DNA of 64,000 nt from Ligustrum vulgare (taxonomy: Eukaryota; Streptophyta; Magnoliopsida; Lamiales; Oleaceae). The first letter of the stretch is position 1, and the number at the start of each line of letters is the position of its first letter. The notes under the pieces were generated by a model. It saw only the letters and a list, made by a program, of their open reading frames with translations, was not told the DNA's origin and ran no database searches. Below, piece by piece: positions 46,801-59,900 of this stretch. The translations under genes and the position numbers were made by a program. Location: positions 37,232,129 to 37,296,128 of the forward strand of contig OY743180.1 of NCBI GenBank assembly GCA_963555705.1. Direction: 5' to 3'.

Positions 46801-47500
46801 ACTCAATAGACTCATCGCCAATTAATAAATTATATAAAAATTGAACACATAACACATGCAATCATATAGTGACATCTTCTTATAATCTTAGGCTTTCGTA
46901 ACATAGGGTGTGGGTAGTCTCATCTCATGCAATAAATGCACATAAGTTATGTCAAGCATAACAAAATCATAATCTCGTCTCGTCTCATGCATTAAAATGC
47001 ATATAAGTTATGGCATGCTCATAACATCAAATATTTCATAAGAAATATAAATTCTCGTCTCGTCTTATGCAATAAATGCATATAAGTCACATGAAGCATA
47101 TAATTACATGCAATTAAAATGTAAACAAATTAATAGGGATGAGTCTACCTTAATCTTAACGAGTGTGGTTGAGTGGGAAAATATTTCAATTCTCTAAGTC
47201 TCCATGCGGCATGCGCCTTGTCTAGCCAAAAGAAAAGAAAAGAAAATTTAAATTAGTCTTTTGAAATTTAAAGTTTTGAAATAAAACAAAAGTTTAGGAC
47301 TAAAATAGATTTTTTCAAAAATTAAAGGACTTAATTAAAACGCTACTTAAAATAATCTGGGAACCGAAATAATAAGTTTAAAACTTAAGGCTGAACTTAT
47401 AACATTTTAAAACACGGTTTGGGACTAAAATAAATAGTTTTAAAACTTGAGGACCCAAGAGGCAAAAATCAAATTATATAAAATATATATATCACACTCT

Positions 47501-47574
<74 letters not shown>

Positions 47575-50500
47575 CGAGGGTGCGATGGAGGGGGCGGAAC
47601 CCCTCCTCCAAGTCCAATCGCCCGCGGCGATGCCTGCGAAACTACTGTCGGCGTGAAGCAACGGCAGCGGGGTACATGGGTATGCGAGAAAAATGGATTT
47701 TGGCTGAGTTTGGGTGAGAAATCGAGGCAAACTGAGGCTTTTGGTGCTGTGTTTTCCGGCGAAGAACCGGCTGTTGAGGTAAATAATGGATTTCCTGGGT
47801 TTATTTCTTGATCTTCTTGGGTTTTTCTTTGAGTTTGGAAGTGGGCTGTCGCATGGTGGCTTGATGTTGGTTCCAGTGGTGTTCGATAGCGGAAACAGTG
47901 TAATGGCAGTGGAGTTGGGTTCGGCTGTAAGACAAAATTTTGGTGCTTGAGTGATGATCGTGGTTTGGAAATTGGCTTGGTTAGTTTGTAGTGGTTCGAT
48001 TTGCAGCCGGTGTTGTTTCGGGTTTGTGGGAAACAGTAGGCTATGGAGGTTCGGAAATGAGTTCGACTGGGTTTTGGTTCAGTCATGGAGAAAGGAAAAT
48101 AGAAAATCTTGCAAAGTATACCTGAATGCTGTGATAGTGCCATGGGTGATCGAGAATTGATTAGGAGTGCAGTTATAATGGCTAGTTGGATTAGTCTGAT
48201 AAAATTTTGAATAGTGAAATCTTTCGGTTACGCATGGATGAGGAAAATGATAGGGTTGAATCAAGATTAACCAAAAGTTTTGCAAGATAATAATCAGGAT
48301 AATTATCAAATAATTTGGTAAAACTGACTTTGAATTTTGAAAAGAAAATACTGGAATTTAATTTGAATAAAATTAAGCTTTTAAAATAAATTTTGAATTT
48401 TGGACATAAAATCGAGTTGGACTGAAAATTCATTATTATTGGCTCGAAATTTCATAACTTGGCTAGACGACGTACTTAAACTTTAATAATGGGTTAAATT
48501 ATAGCGACACTTTTTAATAAAAAAAATATTTATTTAATATAAATAAGAAAATTCTTGGTCGCTACAACCTTGGTCTACCTTTAGGGGGAAATATAAGAAA
48601 GCTTTCCTTTTGGGAACCAGTGAGAGAGAGAATTGCGAAAAGACTAGAGGGTTGGCACAAAGGTTGTCTATCAAGAGGAGGGAGACTATTTCTCTTGCAA
48701 ACAATTTTGGGAAGCATCCCGAAATACTTTATGTCAATATTCAAAATGTCGATGAAAGTTGTTGAATCAATAGAAAAAATGATGAGAGATTTCTTATGGG
48801 AAGGAAAAGTAGAGAAGCATAGTGATCATTTGGTTAAATGGGAAATCGTTTCGAAACCAAAACATTATGGTTTATGGGGATAGGCAATCTACATATAAAA
48901 AATGTGGCATTGTTGGGCAAGTGGCTTTGGCATTTCCCCATTGAATCGGATTCACTCTGGCACTCCATTATCCTAAGTAGATATGGTCTTCATTCAAACG
49001 GATGTGATACTAATGTAGAGTTTAACCCCACTCTCCGAGAACCTTGGAAGTCCATTGCAGGAATCTGGGAACAATTCATAGAAAATACCAAACTTCTTGT
49101 GGGAAAGGGTGACAAAATTCGATTTTGGCTTGGCAAATGGGCGAGAGCTCAAACATTTCAAGAGTTGTTCCCCCGTATTTTTATGTTGACAAAAAATAAA
49201 AATTTGTCCATCAACAATGTTGTCTCCTTCACCACTTGGAATCTAGAATTTTTTAGGAACTTTAATGATAGAGTTGTAGATGATTTCACATCCTTCTTGA
49301 GCATTATTGAATCTATTAAAATTGATCCACACTCCTCGGATAAAAGAATCTGGAGTAGTCACCCCTCGGACTCATTTTCTTGTAAATCATTTTTCAATTC
49401 TCTTTGTCAACCTTCCCATGTTTCTAATTTTCCTCAACACAAATTCTTTTGGAAAGGTGTGGCACCCTCAAAAGTTAAAGTCTTTGCTTGGTCGGTTGTC
49501 TTGGGAAAGGTACACTTGTGATTTGTTGCAATTGAAGAGGCCTTATTGGTATTTATCCTCATCATACTGCATATAATGTGAAATAAGGAAAATGAAGATA
49601 TTGACCATGTCTTAATACATTGTGAATTTGTAAAGGAGATTTGGGGTCGAATATTAAGCATGTTTGGCAAGTTTGGTCCTCTACCTAAAAGATGGGCTGA
49701 TTTAGTACTCATCAAATGGTATTCTGGAGGAGAAAAGAAACATAAGGAGTCGTGGAAGTTAGTTGGAGCATGGGTTATCTGGAATGAGAGGAATCATAGA
49801 CATGGAATAAAAAGGCGGAACTGAGGCGCGTCTTGAGGCCCGCCTCAATTTGAGGCACACATTTGGCGCCTTGAGGCGAAGGAAAAAGTGTATTTTTTGT
49901 AAGGCGGGCGCCTCAGTGCTTACACATTTTTTATTTATTTTTTAAACTTGTGCCTTTTTATTTAACCTAATATTGTAAAAAAAATAATACGAACTTTAAA
50001 CTTATTTTGTTTAACCTTTTTTTTCAATTGCAAAATGAGTAAAAAAATGTTTCCAAACATAATATTTTTGATAGTCGAGTCGTGCTTTTTTGTTAGATTT
50101 TCTCATCTTGTGGCTTGTTTCTGAACTTTGGAGTATTAAACTACTAATTTTGGTAGATGTTACATTAGATATAAAGTAGACTATTTTTATTGATGAAATT
50201 AATTTTTTGATATTATTTTAAAATTTTTTGTCAATATTTTGGTTTGTTGTGAGGTTTACACCTCAAAGCGCCTGGAGGCTTACGCCTCGCCTCACAATCG
50301 AGAAATGCCTCAGTGCCTATTTCCGCCTTTTTAAACATTGATCATAGAATATTTGCTAATTAGGAGCGAGCTCTTGAGGATATATGGGATGACATAATTT
50401 TTTTCACACGACTATGGGCTAGGGCAGCTGAGATCTTTAGTAACTTAGTGAATAACTTGTTTTGCTTAGATCTCTTTAGTTATCTATGTACCAATAATGA

Positions 50501-53500
50501 GTCTTCAATAGGACTGAGTGTGTATGCTATTCATGTTCCTTAATGTTTTTTGTGTGGAAATCTCGTCCACTTTTTAGTTGTACTTGTTTTTACTTTATCA
50601 TTAATAAAAGTGCAATTTCTTATTTAAAAAAAAAATGTGTGTGTGTGTCTAGTAGGGGGCATACAATATCGTTGTCGTGAAAGAACTTTAAAATGTCGTC
50701 GAGGTTCATATGATGGTAAGTAGTTCAGTTTTTTCCCATTGGTGAACAGTCCAAAATAGAATTTGTGATGATGTAGGAAGTGGATGTACTATTTTGATAT
50801 ATTATTAGAGATCTGGATCAATTGCACATTTATAGAATTTAGTCATTTGTGCATGATCTTCAGTTCCACCGCTAATTTCCTTGTCGAGGATCCTGCTATG
50901 TCCCTCTGTAGAACGCCGTAAATAGATTTTGTTGCCTTCATATCATTTAACATTGATGAAACAATTGAAAAAAATATGTGGCTACAGCTTAAATTAATTT
51001 TTCTTTGGGATTTACATTACACATCACAGTTTATACGTCTTTTTACCACATTTTTCCTTAAGCATGTGATAATGATGATGGGATTTGGATGCCAGCACCA
51101 TCCACTGGATTATACTTACTACTGGGATAAGGCATCAGATTCACCATCACTACAGTCAAAAAGTAAATGGCTAAATCACCAAACAGAAGCTAGCAGCAAG
51201 CTACTGTTGTTATATAGCTATAGGATAAGAAAGCTTATGTCACGAACTCTGTCTACATAATCAATATGATGATGAAATTTATTTCATTTTGCCCTCTCTA
51301 TTTTCTCCTTTATTCTTTAACTGGGATTGAGTCTTCTTTTTTCCTTTGTCTGATCATCGAGTATTTGCTTGAAATTTTCATAGTCAATCATTGTAGATGC
51401 TAGCACTCTAGTGTTAAGATATTTTCTAGATTTATTTTGGAATTTTGTTAGAAAAGGATCTAACTCCCACTGTATAGAGCTCAATATTTATGTTAATTCT
51501 GTCAAGTAGAATGTTTACACACTATAACTCAGTTCTAAATCTTATGATGAATGACTATGACCAGATGACCACAAAGATCATCATGAGGAGTCTGATCATA
51601 AAATTGAACTCCACAGTTTTGATAAAGAAGCTGAAAATATGATTAAAAAGGTGAAGCAGGCACTGGCAAATGGAGAAGGTTGCAGGGTATGCCTTTTTCT
51701 ACTTCCAACCTCAGCTTGTTCTTCCTTCATTTAATTTGCGGTTTAATTCATGATTTCTTGTAGGTCTATGGGGTTTTGGACGTGCAAAGGGTTGCTGGGA
51801 ACTTCCATATTTCAGTTCATGGGCTGAATATTTTTGTTGCTCAAATGGTCAACTTCTCCTCTTCTCTTCTCTTCTCTTTGAATTTCTCTTCCTGTCTGTT
51901 TATATAATAACCTGAATGTTATAATATTTCATCATTGTTTAGCTAATTAAACTGATTGTGTTGGCATAACGACTGTGTTTCTAACTTTCCTCAACACAAA
52001 TTCATTTGGAAAGGTGTGGTATCCTCAAAAGTCAAAGTCTTTGCTTGGTTGGTTGTATTGGGAAAGGTAAGCACTTGTGATTTATTGCAATTGAAGAGGC
52101 TTCTTGGTATTTATCTGTAACGCCCCAAGTTCTAAATACCCAGTTCTCCACGTTATCGTCTCATCTAACTTTTAAAATAATGTTTTAGCGGAAGGTTAAT
52201 TACATTTCTAATTTGGAAACATTTAATAAAATAATCAAACAATCAATAAAATTCAAAATTTTGAAAACAGCTTGAAATAACAATTTAAATCATTCATTGT
52301 TTTCTAAATAAAGAAATCATTTAACAAAGATATAAAATTTCTAGCATTCTAAAAGTTCCAAAAATTAAACATGAACAACATGAATAAAATAAAATTTCTA
52401 TTATTTAATTATTATTGCCACCACGTCCATCACTCGCCATCATCTCTGACATCTACAAATATTTGTTAAAAAGGAATGAGCATTTCATAGAAATACTCAG
52501 TAAACTCATCACCAATTAATTAATCTACATCATAAGTGAACATATAAACATGCAAATCATATTGTGACATCATCATCATAATTATGGGCTTTTTGTGGGT
52601 AGTCTCGTCTCATGCATTAAAGCATATAAATTATGACAAGCATAACATCATAGTCTCGTCTCATCTCGTCTCATCTCATCTCATCTCATGCAATAAATGC
52701 ATATAAGTTATGGCACGCTTCATAACATCATAAATATTTCATAAGAAATATATTATCGTCTCATCTCATGCAAATACACATAAAATACACATTTACATGC
52801 AATTATATATTAAATCAATTAATAGGGTTGAGTCTACCTTAATTCACGAGTTTGAAAGTTGAGAGGGAAAAATAACTTTATTCTTCTAAATCTCCGAAAG
52901 CTTCGTCTAGCCAAAAGAAAATAAATCTTAAATTAGGGTTTTGGTATTTAAAGCTTTAAAACAAAATTAAAAGCTTAAGGATTAAGTTGAAAATCTAAAA
53001 TAATCGATTTGAAAAGTTTTGGGGATAAATAAGAATTTTCAGAAACGAAAAGGACTGACTAATTTATTTTTCAAAAGTTCAGGGACTAAAATTTCAACAA
53101 TGCTTAAAATAATTTGGGGACCGAAATCACTAGCTTAAAAACAAAGGGGCTGAAAATGTTCTAAAACATTGCAGGGGCTAAAATAAACGCTTTTAAAAAC
53201 TTGGGGACTGAAGTGGCTATTTAATAAAATCAGATTTAAAAAAAAAAAAATCTCTCACATTCAGTTTCAACAGAGGAGAAGAGAGGGAGGGGGTTGCAAC
53301 GAAACTCCCTTCTTCGGCGACGTGGTGCCGACGGTTCAGCCAGCGTGGCATCGTCGGCACGAGGTGGCTGTGGGGGTGGTGAAAAGAGGTAAAGCTGGGC
53401 ATGTATTTGTTTGAAAAATCAAGGCAAATTGAGAAGGAGTTCGTAGTTTTTCAGCAGTGGTTTGGCAATAAGGGTGGCAATTGGGGTAAGTGATGGTTTC

Positions 53501-56500
53501 TTGGTTTATTTCTGGGTTTGTTGTTGATGTGGTGGTTGTACGGTTTCAGCAGATTGGGTGTTGAAATTCAATTGGGTATTAGGAATTTGGCGTGAAGCAT
53601 TTTGGTGTGCGGGTGGTGATGCTCGATGATGAAGGGGGTGAGGCCGAGTTTGGCGAAGTGCAGTGTTCGAATTCATTCGTTGATGGCTAGGAATTGTTCC
53701 TGGTGATGATGGGATTTACAGTCGGCTGGAGGTTAGGGTGATGCAACAGTGAAGGTTTCGGTTTGGTGTAATGTCGGTGGTAGTGATGATAGAAGTTGGT
53801 TGTGTGTGGTGAGGAACAGTCGGCTGAGGCCTGAGGTGAAGGGATTACAGAGAAGTTGCTACAAAATTGAGTGTGTTATGAATGAGAAGGTGATATATAT
53901 ATAGGACGTGATAGATTTATATTGTTCTATTGAGAATGGAACTATGAAAGATTTGGGTATGAGAATAGTTTAATATGAGTAAAATACCATACCAAAATAT
54001 GACTTTTTAAAGATTAAGATTGAATTAAAATAATTTTGGGAATTAAAATGAATAAATTTTGGAATTAAAAATGATTTTTTGGATTTAAAAATAATTTTAA
54101 AAACTCGAAATTGGATTAAAAATTGAATTGGACTTGATTTTATATCTTTGGCTCGAAATACTCGACATGGCTAGACGAACAAGTTTCAACTTCAATTTAA
54201 AATAGGTAAGATCGTAGCGACACGTTTTTAATAATTTAAATAATTATTTAATGATTGAAAAATGTCTTGGTCGCTACGTTATCCTCGTCATACTGCATAA
54301 TGTGTAAAATGGAGAATGAGGATATTGACCATGTCTTAATACACTGTGAATTTGTGAAGGAGATTTGTGGGGTCAAATATTAAGCATGTTTGGCGAAGTT
54401 GGCCCTCTACCTAAAAGATGGGCTGATTTGGTACTCATCAAATAGTCTTCTGGAGGAGATAAGAAACATAAGGAGTTGTGGAAGCTTATCGTGTTGGCAG
54501 CAGCAGCATGGGTCATCTGAAATGAGGGGAATCGTAGAATTTTTGCTAATCAGGAGCGATCTCTTGAGGATATATGGGGCAACATAATTTTCTTCACAAG
54601 ATTATGGGTCAAAGTAGCTGAGATTTTTAATAACTTAGAGAATCACATGTTTCGCTTAGATCCCTTTAGTTTTCTATGCACCAATATCAACAGTCTTCAT
54701 TAGGACTAAGAATCTGTACACTTTTCATGTTTATATTAGTGTTCTGTGTGTGGATGTCTCATCCACCTTTCGTTGTAACTTGTTATCACTTTTATCATCT
54801 ATAAAAGTTAAGTTTCTTATCAAAAAAAAAAAAAAAGAAAGAAAAATAATGGAAATTATTTTATCTCTTGGGAATATGGAGGATGTTACAAATTCTAATG
54901 ACGACTTTGTTGTTTGAGTATTCATTGAGATCCTGGTGTTTTTACATTTCATATCGCTACTATATAAAGGTCAAAATAATGTTAGAGAGACTTTCAGATG
55001 GTTCACCGCGGTCTTCATATTGATTTATCTGAAGACTTCAATAGCACCTGCACAGTTTTCTATCCTTGATTTTTTTTTTTTTTTTTTTATTATTTATTTA
55101 TTCATAAGAAACGACTTTTATTAAACATAAAAGCATCAAAAGTGACAAAACAAAAGTGGATGAGACTTCCACCTAAAATCACTAAGAACATAAGAGTTAG
55201 GAGCCAAAATTATACTCCTAAATCTAATGAACTTTAGAAACAACAGTACATAGAAAACAAAAAGGATTACAGAACAAGTGATTCTCTAGTCTAGATCACT
55301 AAGGGTGTGTTTGATTGAAAGATGGAAAATTTGTGGAAAGAAAATATTTTCCAGGGTATTGAATTGCTTGGAAAATATCAATTGAATGTGTTTGATTGGA
55401 TTATTTTTTAGGTGGAAAAAGTGAGAAATTTTACCGGTGGTGTTTGATTGACATTATTTTTCATGACAATAAAGTAAATTTTTTTTATTTTAATTAATTT
55501 TTTTAAAGATATTTGTACTTGATAATAATAATGTTAAAAAAATAAGTCACTTAAGAATAGCAAAATAGATCAAACGTGATGAAATTCATTTTCCATGTAA
55601 CATGGAAAATGTTTTACCTAGTATTTGGTTGGAAATCTTTTTCCTCAATTGCGTGGAAAATCTAGTGCATGAATGTGTTCCAAGTAAATGTTTTCAAAGG
55701 AAAATCTTGCATGTCAAACAAGGCAAAATCACTAAAGATGGAAAAGATTTTCATTTTCCATGCCAAATTGTGCCAATCGAATGCACCCTAAAAGACTCAG
55801 CTGCCCTAATCCATAATCCTGTGAAGAAAATTATATTGTCCCAAATATCCTCTAAAGACCTCTCTTGATTTTCAAAGATTCTTCAATTTCTCTCATTCCA
55901 GATTACCCATGCCGCGGCCAATACGATTAACTTCCATAATTTATTTGTATCTTAACCCCTCCAGAAAACCATTTGATGAGAACGAGACTGCCCATTTTTT
56001 TGGTAGAGAAGTGATTACGCTGAACATATACAATTTTAAGCACTCACAATCAGCTAACTTCATACCCAATCCGTCAACGCCCTCCTTTACCTCCCTCCAT
56101 GTGAACATTTTGAGATTGTTGTTCACTTCTTTTCTTTTTGAAAAGAAAGCACCACCCTCCCTAGAGTAGTGATAGTAGAAAGTGTTCCTCTCAATTCATA
56201 AGTAAGTCCGATGAACAAAGGAAAGAAAGTAGGCTAGTTGATAACCCAGGACTCAAAGAAATAGGGAATCCAACCCCCTCTTCATAAAAAAATAGAAATA
56301 AAAATAGAACAAAAGTGAAAGAAATAGTCATGGATGCTTCAAATTAAACTCTGGTTAAAATCCACCCAGTCCATAATTGACCACAGATCATATATGGGCA
56401 GCACCACTTTTTGGTTAACCAATTTGGGATGTGCATTCCACCGTACCTAACCATCATTTGCCTCCTTAGGTCAGAAAGTAGTTGACGGCACTAGGCTACC

Positions 56501-56862
56501 ACCAGAGAAATCTAAGAAACTAGCATTAGTGTAATTTATTGGCCTATTAACTTTTTTTAACTGTAGAGTTAGGGTTGGGTTCATAGTATTACTTTGGCAT
56601 GCGTTTAATGTAATGACATCAACATTGGATTGATGCTATTTAGGTATAAATGCTTTAGCTTAGGTTGAGTGGTGTTTCAAATACGTAGTTCAGTAAACCA
56701 ACTTAGGTTTTAAAGTTGGGGTGAAAACATCAAAATCATCATGGAAATGCTTAACCTTCTCGGAGCTTCGTCGTGAGTCCATTACCATTTATATAATATT
56801 CTAATGTCTACTTTTAGCATTGTAATAAATAAATACATAAACCAATTAAAAAATCAACTATA

Positions 56863-56905
<43 letters not shown>

Positions 56906-59900
56906 TTTTTACATTCCCCAGACATTTTTGCTCTAGTAGATTGTTGATGGAATCTCAGCGTTAAGAGTTCCAAATACGCATCAAGGTTTGTAGTGTAAAG
57001 GTGTACTGGTTAAATATGAACATCAACTCGTTGGAGTTATATTTGACGGGGGATGGAGCTAAAAATACCATCCATTTAAAACTGAAGGATTGTTTTGGTT
57101 TAATAAGAGACTAATAATGATCTTTCAATTTTTCAAAGAAGAAAATGTACTAAATCTAAGATATCAAATAGCAAGAGATAATGTCAAGCTCTCTTGCACT
57201 AGCATTTCAAATAGGGTTGTGTGTCCATGTTCAACGCATATCCGACACATGTTGGATATCTACCATTCTTGAATATTACCATGATCAATTTTCTTTTTAT
57301 AGAAAAATATTACATATTTTTAACTCAAAATTGTTATTATGAAATAACAAATAGATATTCATATTTAAAAGATTTCAACAAGAAAAGTTAATAATCAATG
57401 TAGAACTAAATGTAAACTACATAAAGGAGAATTTTAAAGAATTTATCAATGTGTTGGCGATGTGTTGTGTTAATTTTTTTTTTTTTGAATGATTGTGTAT
57501 CGACGTGTTCGACACGATACATATTCTTGCATTTTAGATGCCAAGATAAGACTAGAAATGAAACTTCTTATGGCTCCTTACTCTAAGGAGACTATTTCTT
57601 GACATATTTTCTCTAAGACAAGAATATGTCTTTCTTGCTCCTTGTTACTTCCACTCCCTAGAAATATTTTCAGCAACCCTAAATCTTTTGTGTGAAACTG
57701 GGCACGAAGGAAGGACTTAAGAGATGAAATCCCCATAATTTCACACTTTGTAACGACAATATCAACATACACAACAAGAAGAATAATGCCAGATTCATAC
57801 TATCTATAGAATACTAAGTGATCAAACTTGCTCTTCTTCGGTCCAAACTTTTAAATTTTCCAAGCCACAGATCCTCAAGGATGGACCTTAATAGCAAACT
57901 CCCATTTACAGCCAATAGCCTTACAACAACCTTACCACCAATAGGTAAATGCACTAAATCCCAAGTACTATTAGCATCCAAGGCATTCACTTCTTCTATC
58001 ATAGCATCACGTCAACTAGGATGAGACAAGGCATCCTGAATAGTTTTTTTTGAAGGGACATTGAGTCAAGGGATGCAATAAAAGAACAAGAAGCAGAACG
58101 CAAGTTATCATAAGAAGCGAAGCACGAAATATGACAAGTACATTGACGTTTAGCTTTCCGAAGAGCAATAGGAAGATCAAGATCACTTGAGACTAGATCC
58201 GATGACGAAGAAGAGACTGGTGCAGGACACGTAGCAGGAGGTTCGCCCCACTCGGAATAGAAATGTCGAATGGGAGGTGGTGGCATATCAGCAAGAGTGG
58301 GAACAACAGGTGATGAATACGTGATAGTATAGACTAACAAATCATTCTCCTCCCCCTGCGTGGAATAAGTAGAAGATGGAGGGAAGAACAAGGTATTTTC
58401 TAAAAAGGTAATATTAGCATACACAAGATACTCGTGAAGACTAGGACAATAACACAGATATCCCTTTTGGAGACGAGAGTAACCCAGAAAGACACACTTA
58501 GAGATTGGAATCTAATTTGCTAATTTGAGGACGAACATCACGAGCAAAACAAGTACTACCAAATATGCAGGATTCAATAGGAAACAAATGTTTGTTAGGA
58601 AAAAGAATACTATAAGGGATCTTACCATAAAGAATGGACGAAGGCATACGATACGATTGATTAGAAAACAAGTCGTAGAAACTGCATCAACCCAAAACTA
58701 TTTAGGGACTTCATTTGGAATAGAAGTGCTCTTCCTGTTTCAAGGAGGTGTCTATTTTTTCTTTCAGCCACCCCATTTTTTAGAGGGTGTATCAACATAA
58801 GAGGATTAGTGAAGAATGCTATTTTGAACGATGTAAGTCTGAAAAGGATGAGAAAAATATTCTTTGGCATTGTTACTTTTCAATGTAAGCACATATACAT
58901 TAAATTGTGTTTTAATTTCCACATGATAGGCAATAAAATGAGAAAACAACTCAGAACTATTTTTCATTAAATAAAGCGAGGTCACACGAGAATAATCATC
59001 TACAAAAGTAACAAAATATCTGAATCCAATTCAAGACACAATAGGACACGGACCCCCAAACATCAGAATGGACTAACTCAAAAGGAAGATCGGCCTTTTT
59101 ATGGATTCAAGGAGTGGAAGACAAAAGATGATGCTTGGAAAACCGACATGACTCACAATCGAAGGAAGATACGCTATTGAATTGAGGGCATAGCTTCTTC
59201 AGCAAAGGTAGAGGGATGTCTCAACTGGCAATTTGCTTGAAAAGGCGTTAGTACACTGGAACAAGCAAAAAATGGCAGTACCTGAGTATCCAAAACATAA
59301 AGACCGCTTGTTTCATGTCTTTTACCAATAACCTTTTTTGTCACAAGATCTTGAAATAGACATGATCAGGAAAAATCAGTGCAACAATTTAGGTGACGAG
59401 TGAGTTTGCTCATAGAAATAATAATTAAATTAAAAAGCAAAATGTGGAAGAATCAAAATAGTTGATAGGGAAAGGGAGGGAGGTAGATTAATAGTGCCAA
59501 AACCAAGGACACACGATGTAGAACCATGATCTAAACTAACATTTGTGGGAGATGTGTGTGACTGACAAGGGGAGAAGATACTAGATTACCTGTCATATGA
59601 TTCGTGATACCAGAATCAATGACCCATTTGGAAGACAAAGAAATAAGACACGTAGTTTATTTACTTGACTCAGCAATGGCAGTGATAGGATGTGATGAAT
59701 ACTATATTTCTTCTTGATATTGAGAAAATTTTGCAAATTCATCTCAGACACTATAATTGTCTTTCCAGAAGAGGAGCTAGGTGTAGCATCGGTAGAGGCA
59801 ATGTGAGCTGACTGACTTCTTTGATTACGAATCAGAAAATCAAGTGAGCTTGGTATGACCCGACTCATGACAATAATAGCACAGAACTCCCCTCGAATCT

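Larger units (their letters stand above)
45060..50632 (+). mobile_element. L1-type LINE in intron 5 (5' truncated), with two nested insertions
   Basis: ORF2 remnants run from the RT N-terminus to a 3' A-rich tail (ATTTAAAAAAAAAA ending about 50633). A solo LTR (46449-48566) and a 540-bp hAT derivative (49801-50340) interrupt it; without these it is about 2.9 kb. No ORF1 or endonuclease is seen, so the 5' end is truncated; the start near 45060 is approximate. A second copy of the same family lies at 51976-54836 and a third, antisense, at 55069-56165. Confidence 0.8.

Noticed and set aside
47469..48143. 224-codon minus-strand open frame in a solo LTR
   Set aside because: It is composed largely of the microsatellite (IYIYIY, RERERE) and of low-complexity Pro/Ser sequence. 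Sister LTRs do not keep the frame.
8798..54278. Calling the TGTAACGCC units Helitrons or DNA transposons
   Set aside because: They have TG...CA ends and exact 5-bp TSDs, which fit LTR integration and not Helitron or hAT insertion.
58525..58800. 91-codon plus-strand frame in intron 7
   Set aside because: Antisense of the copia integrase region.
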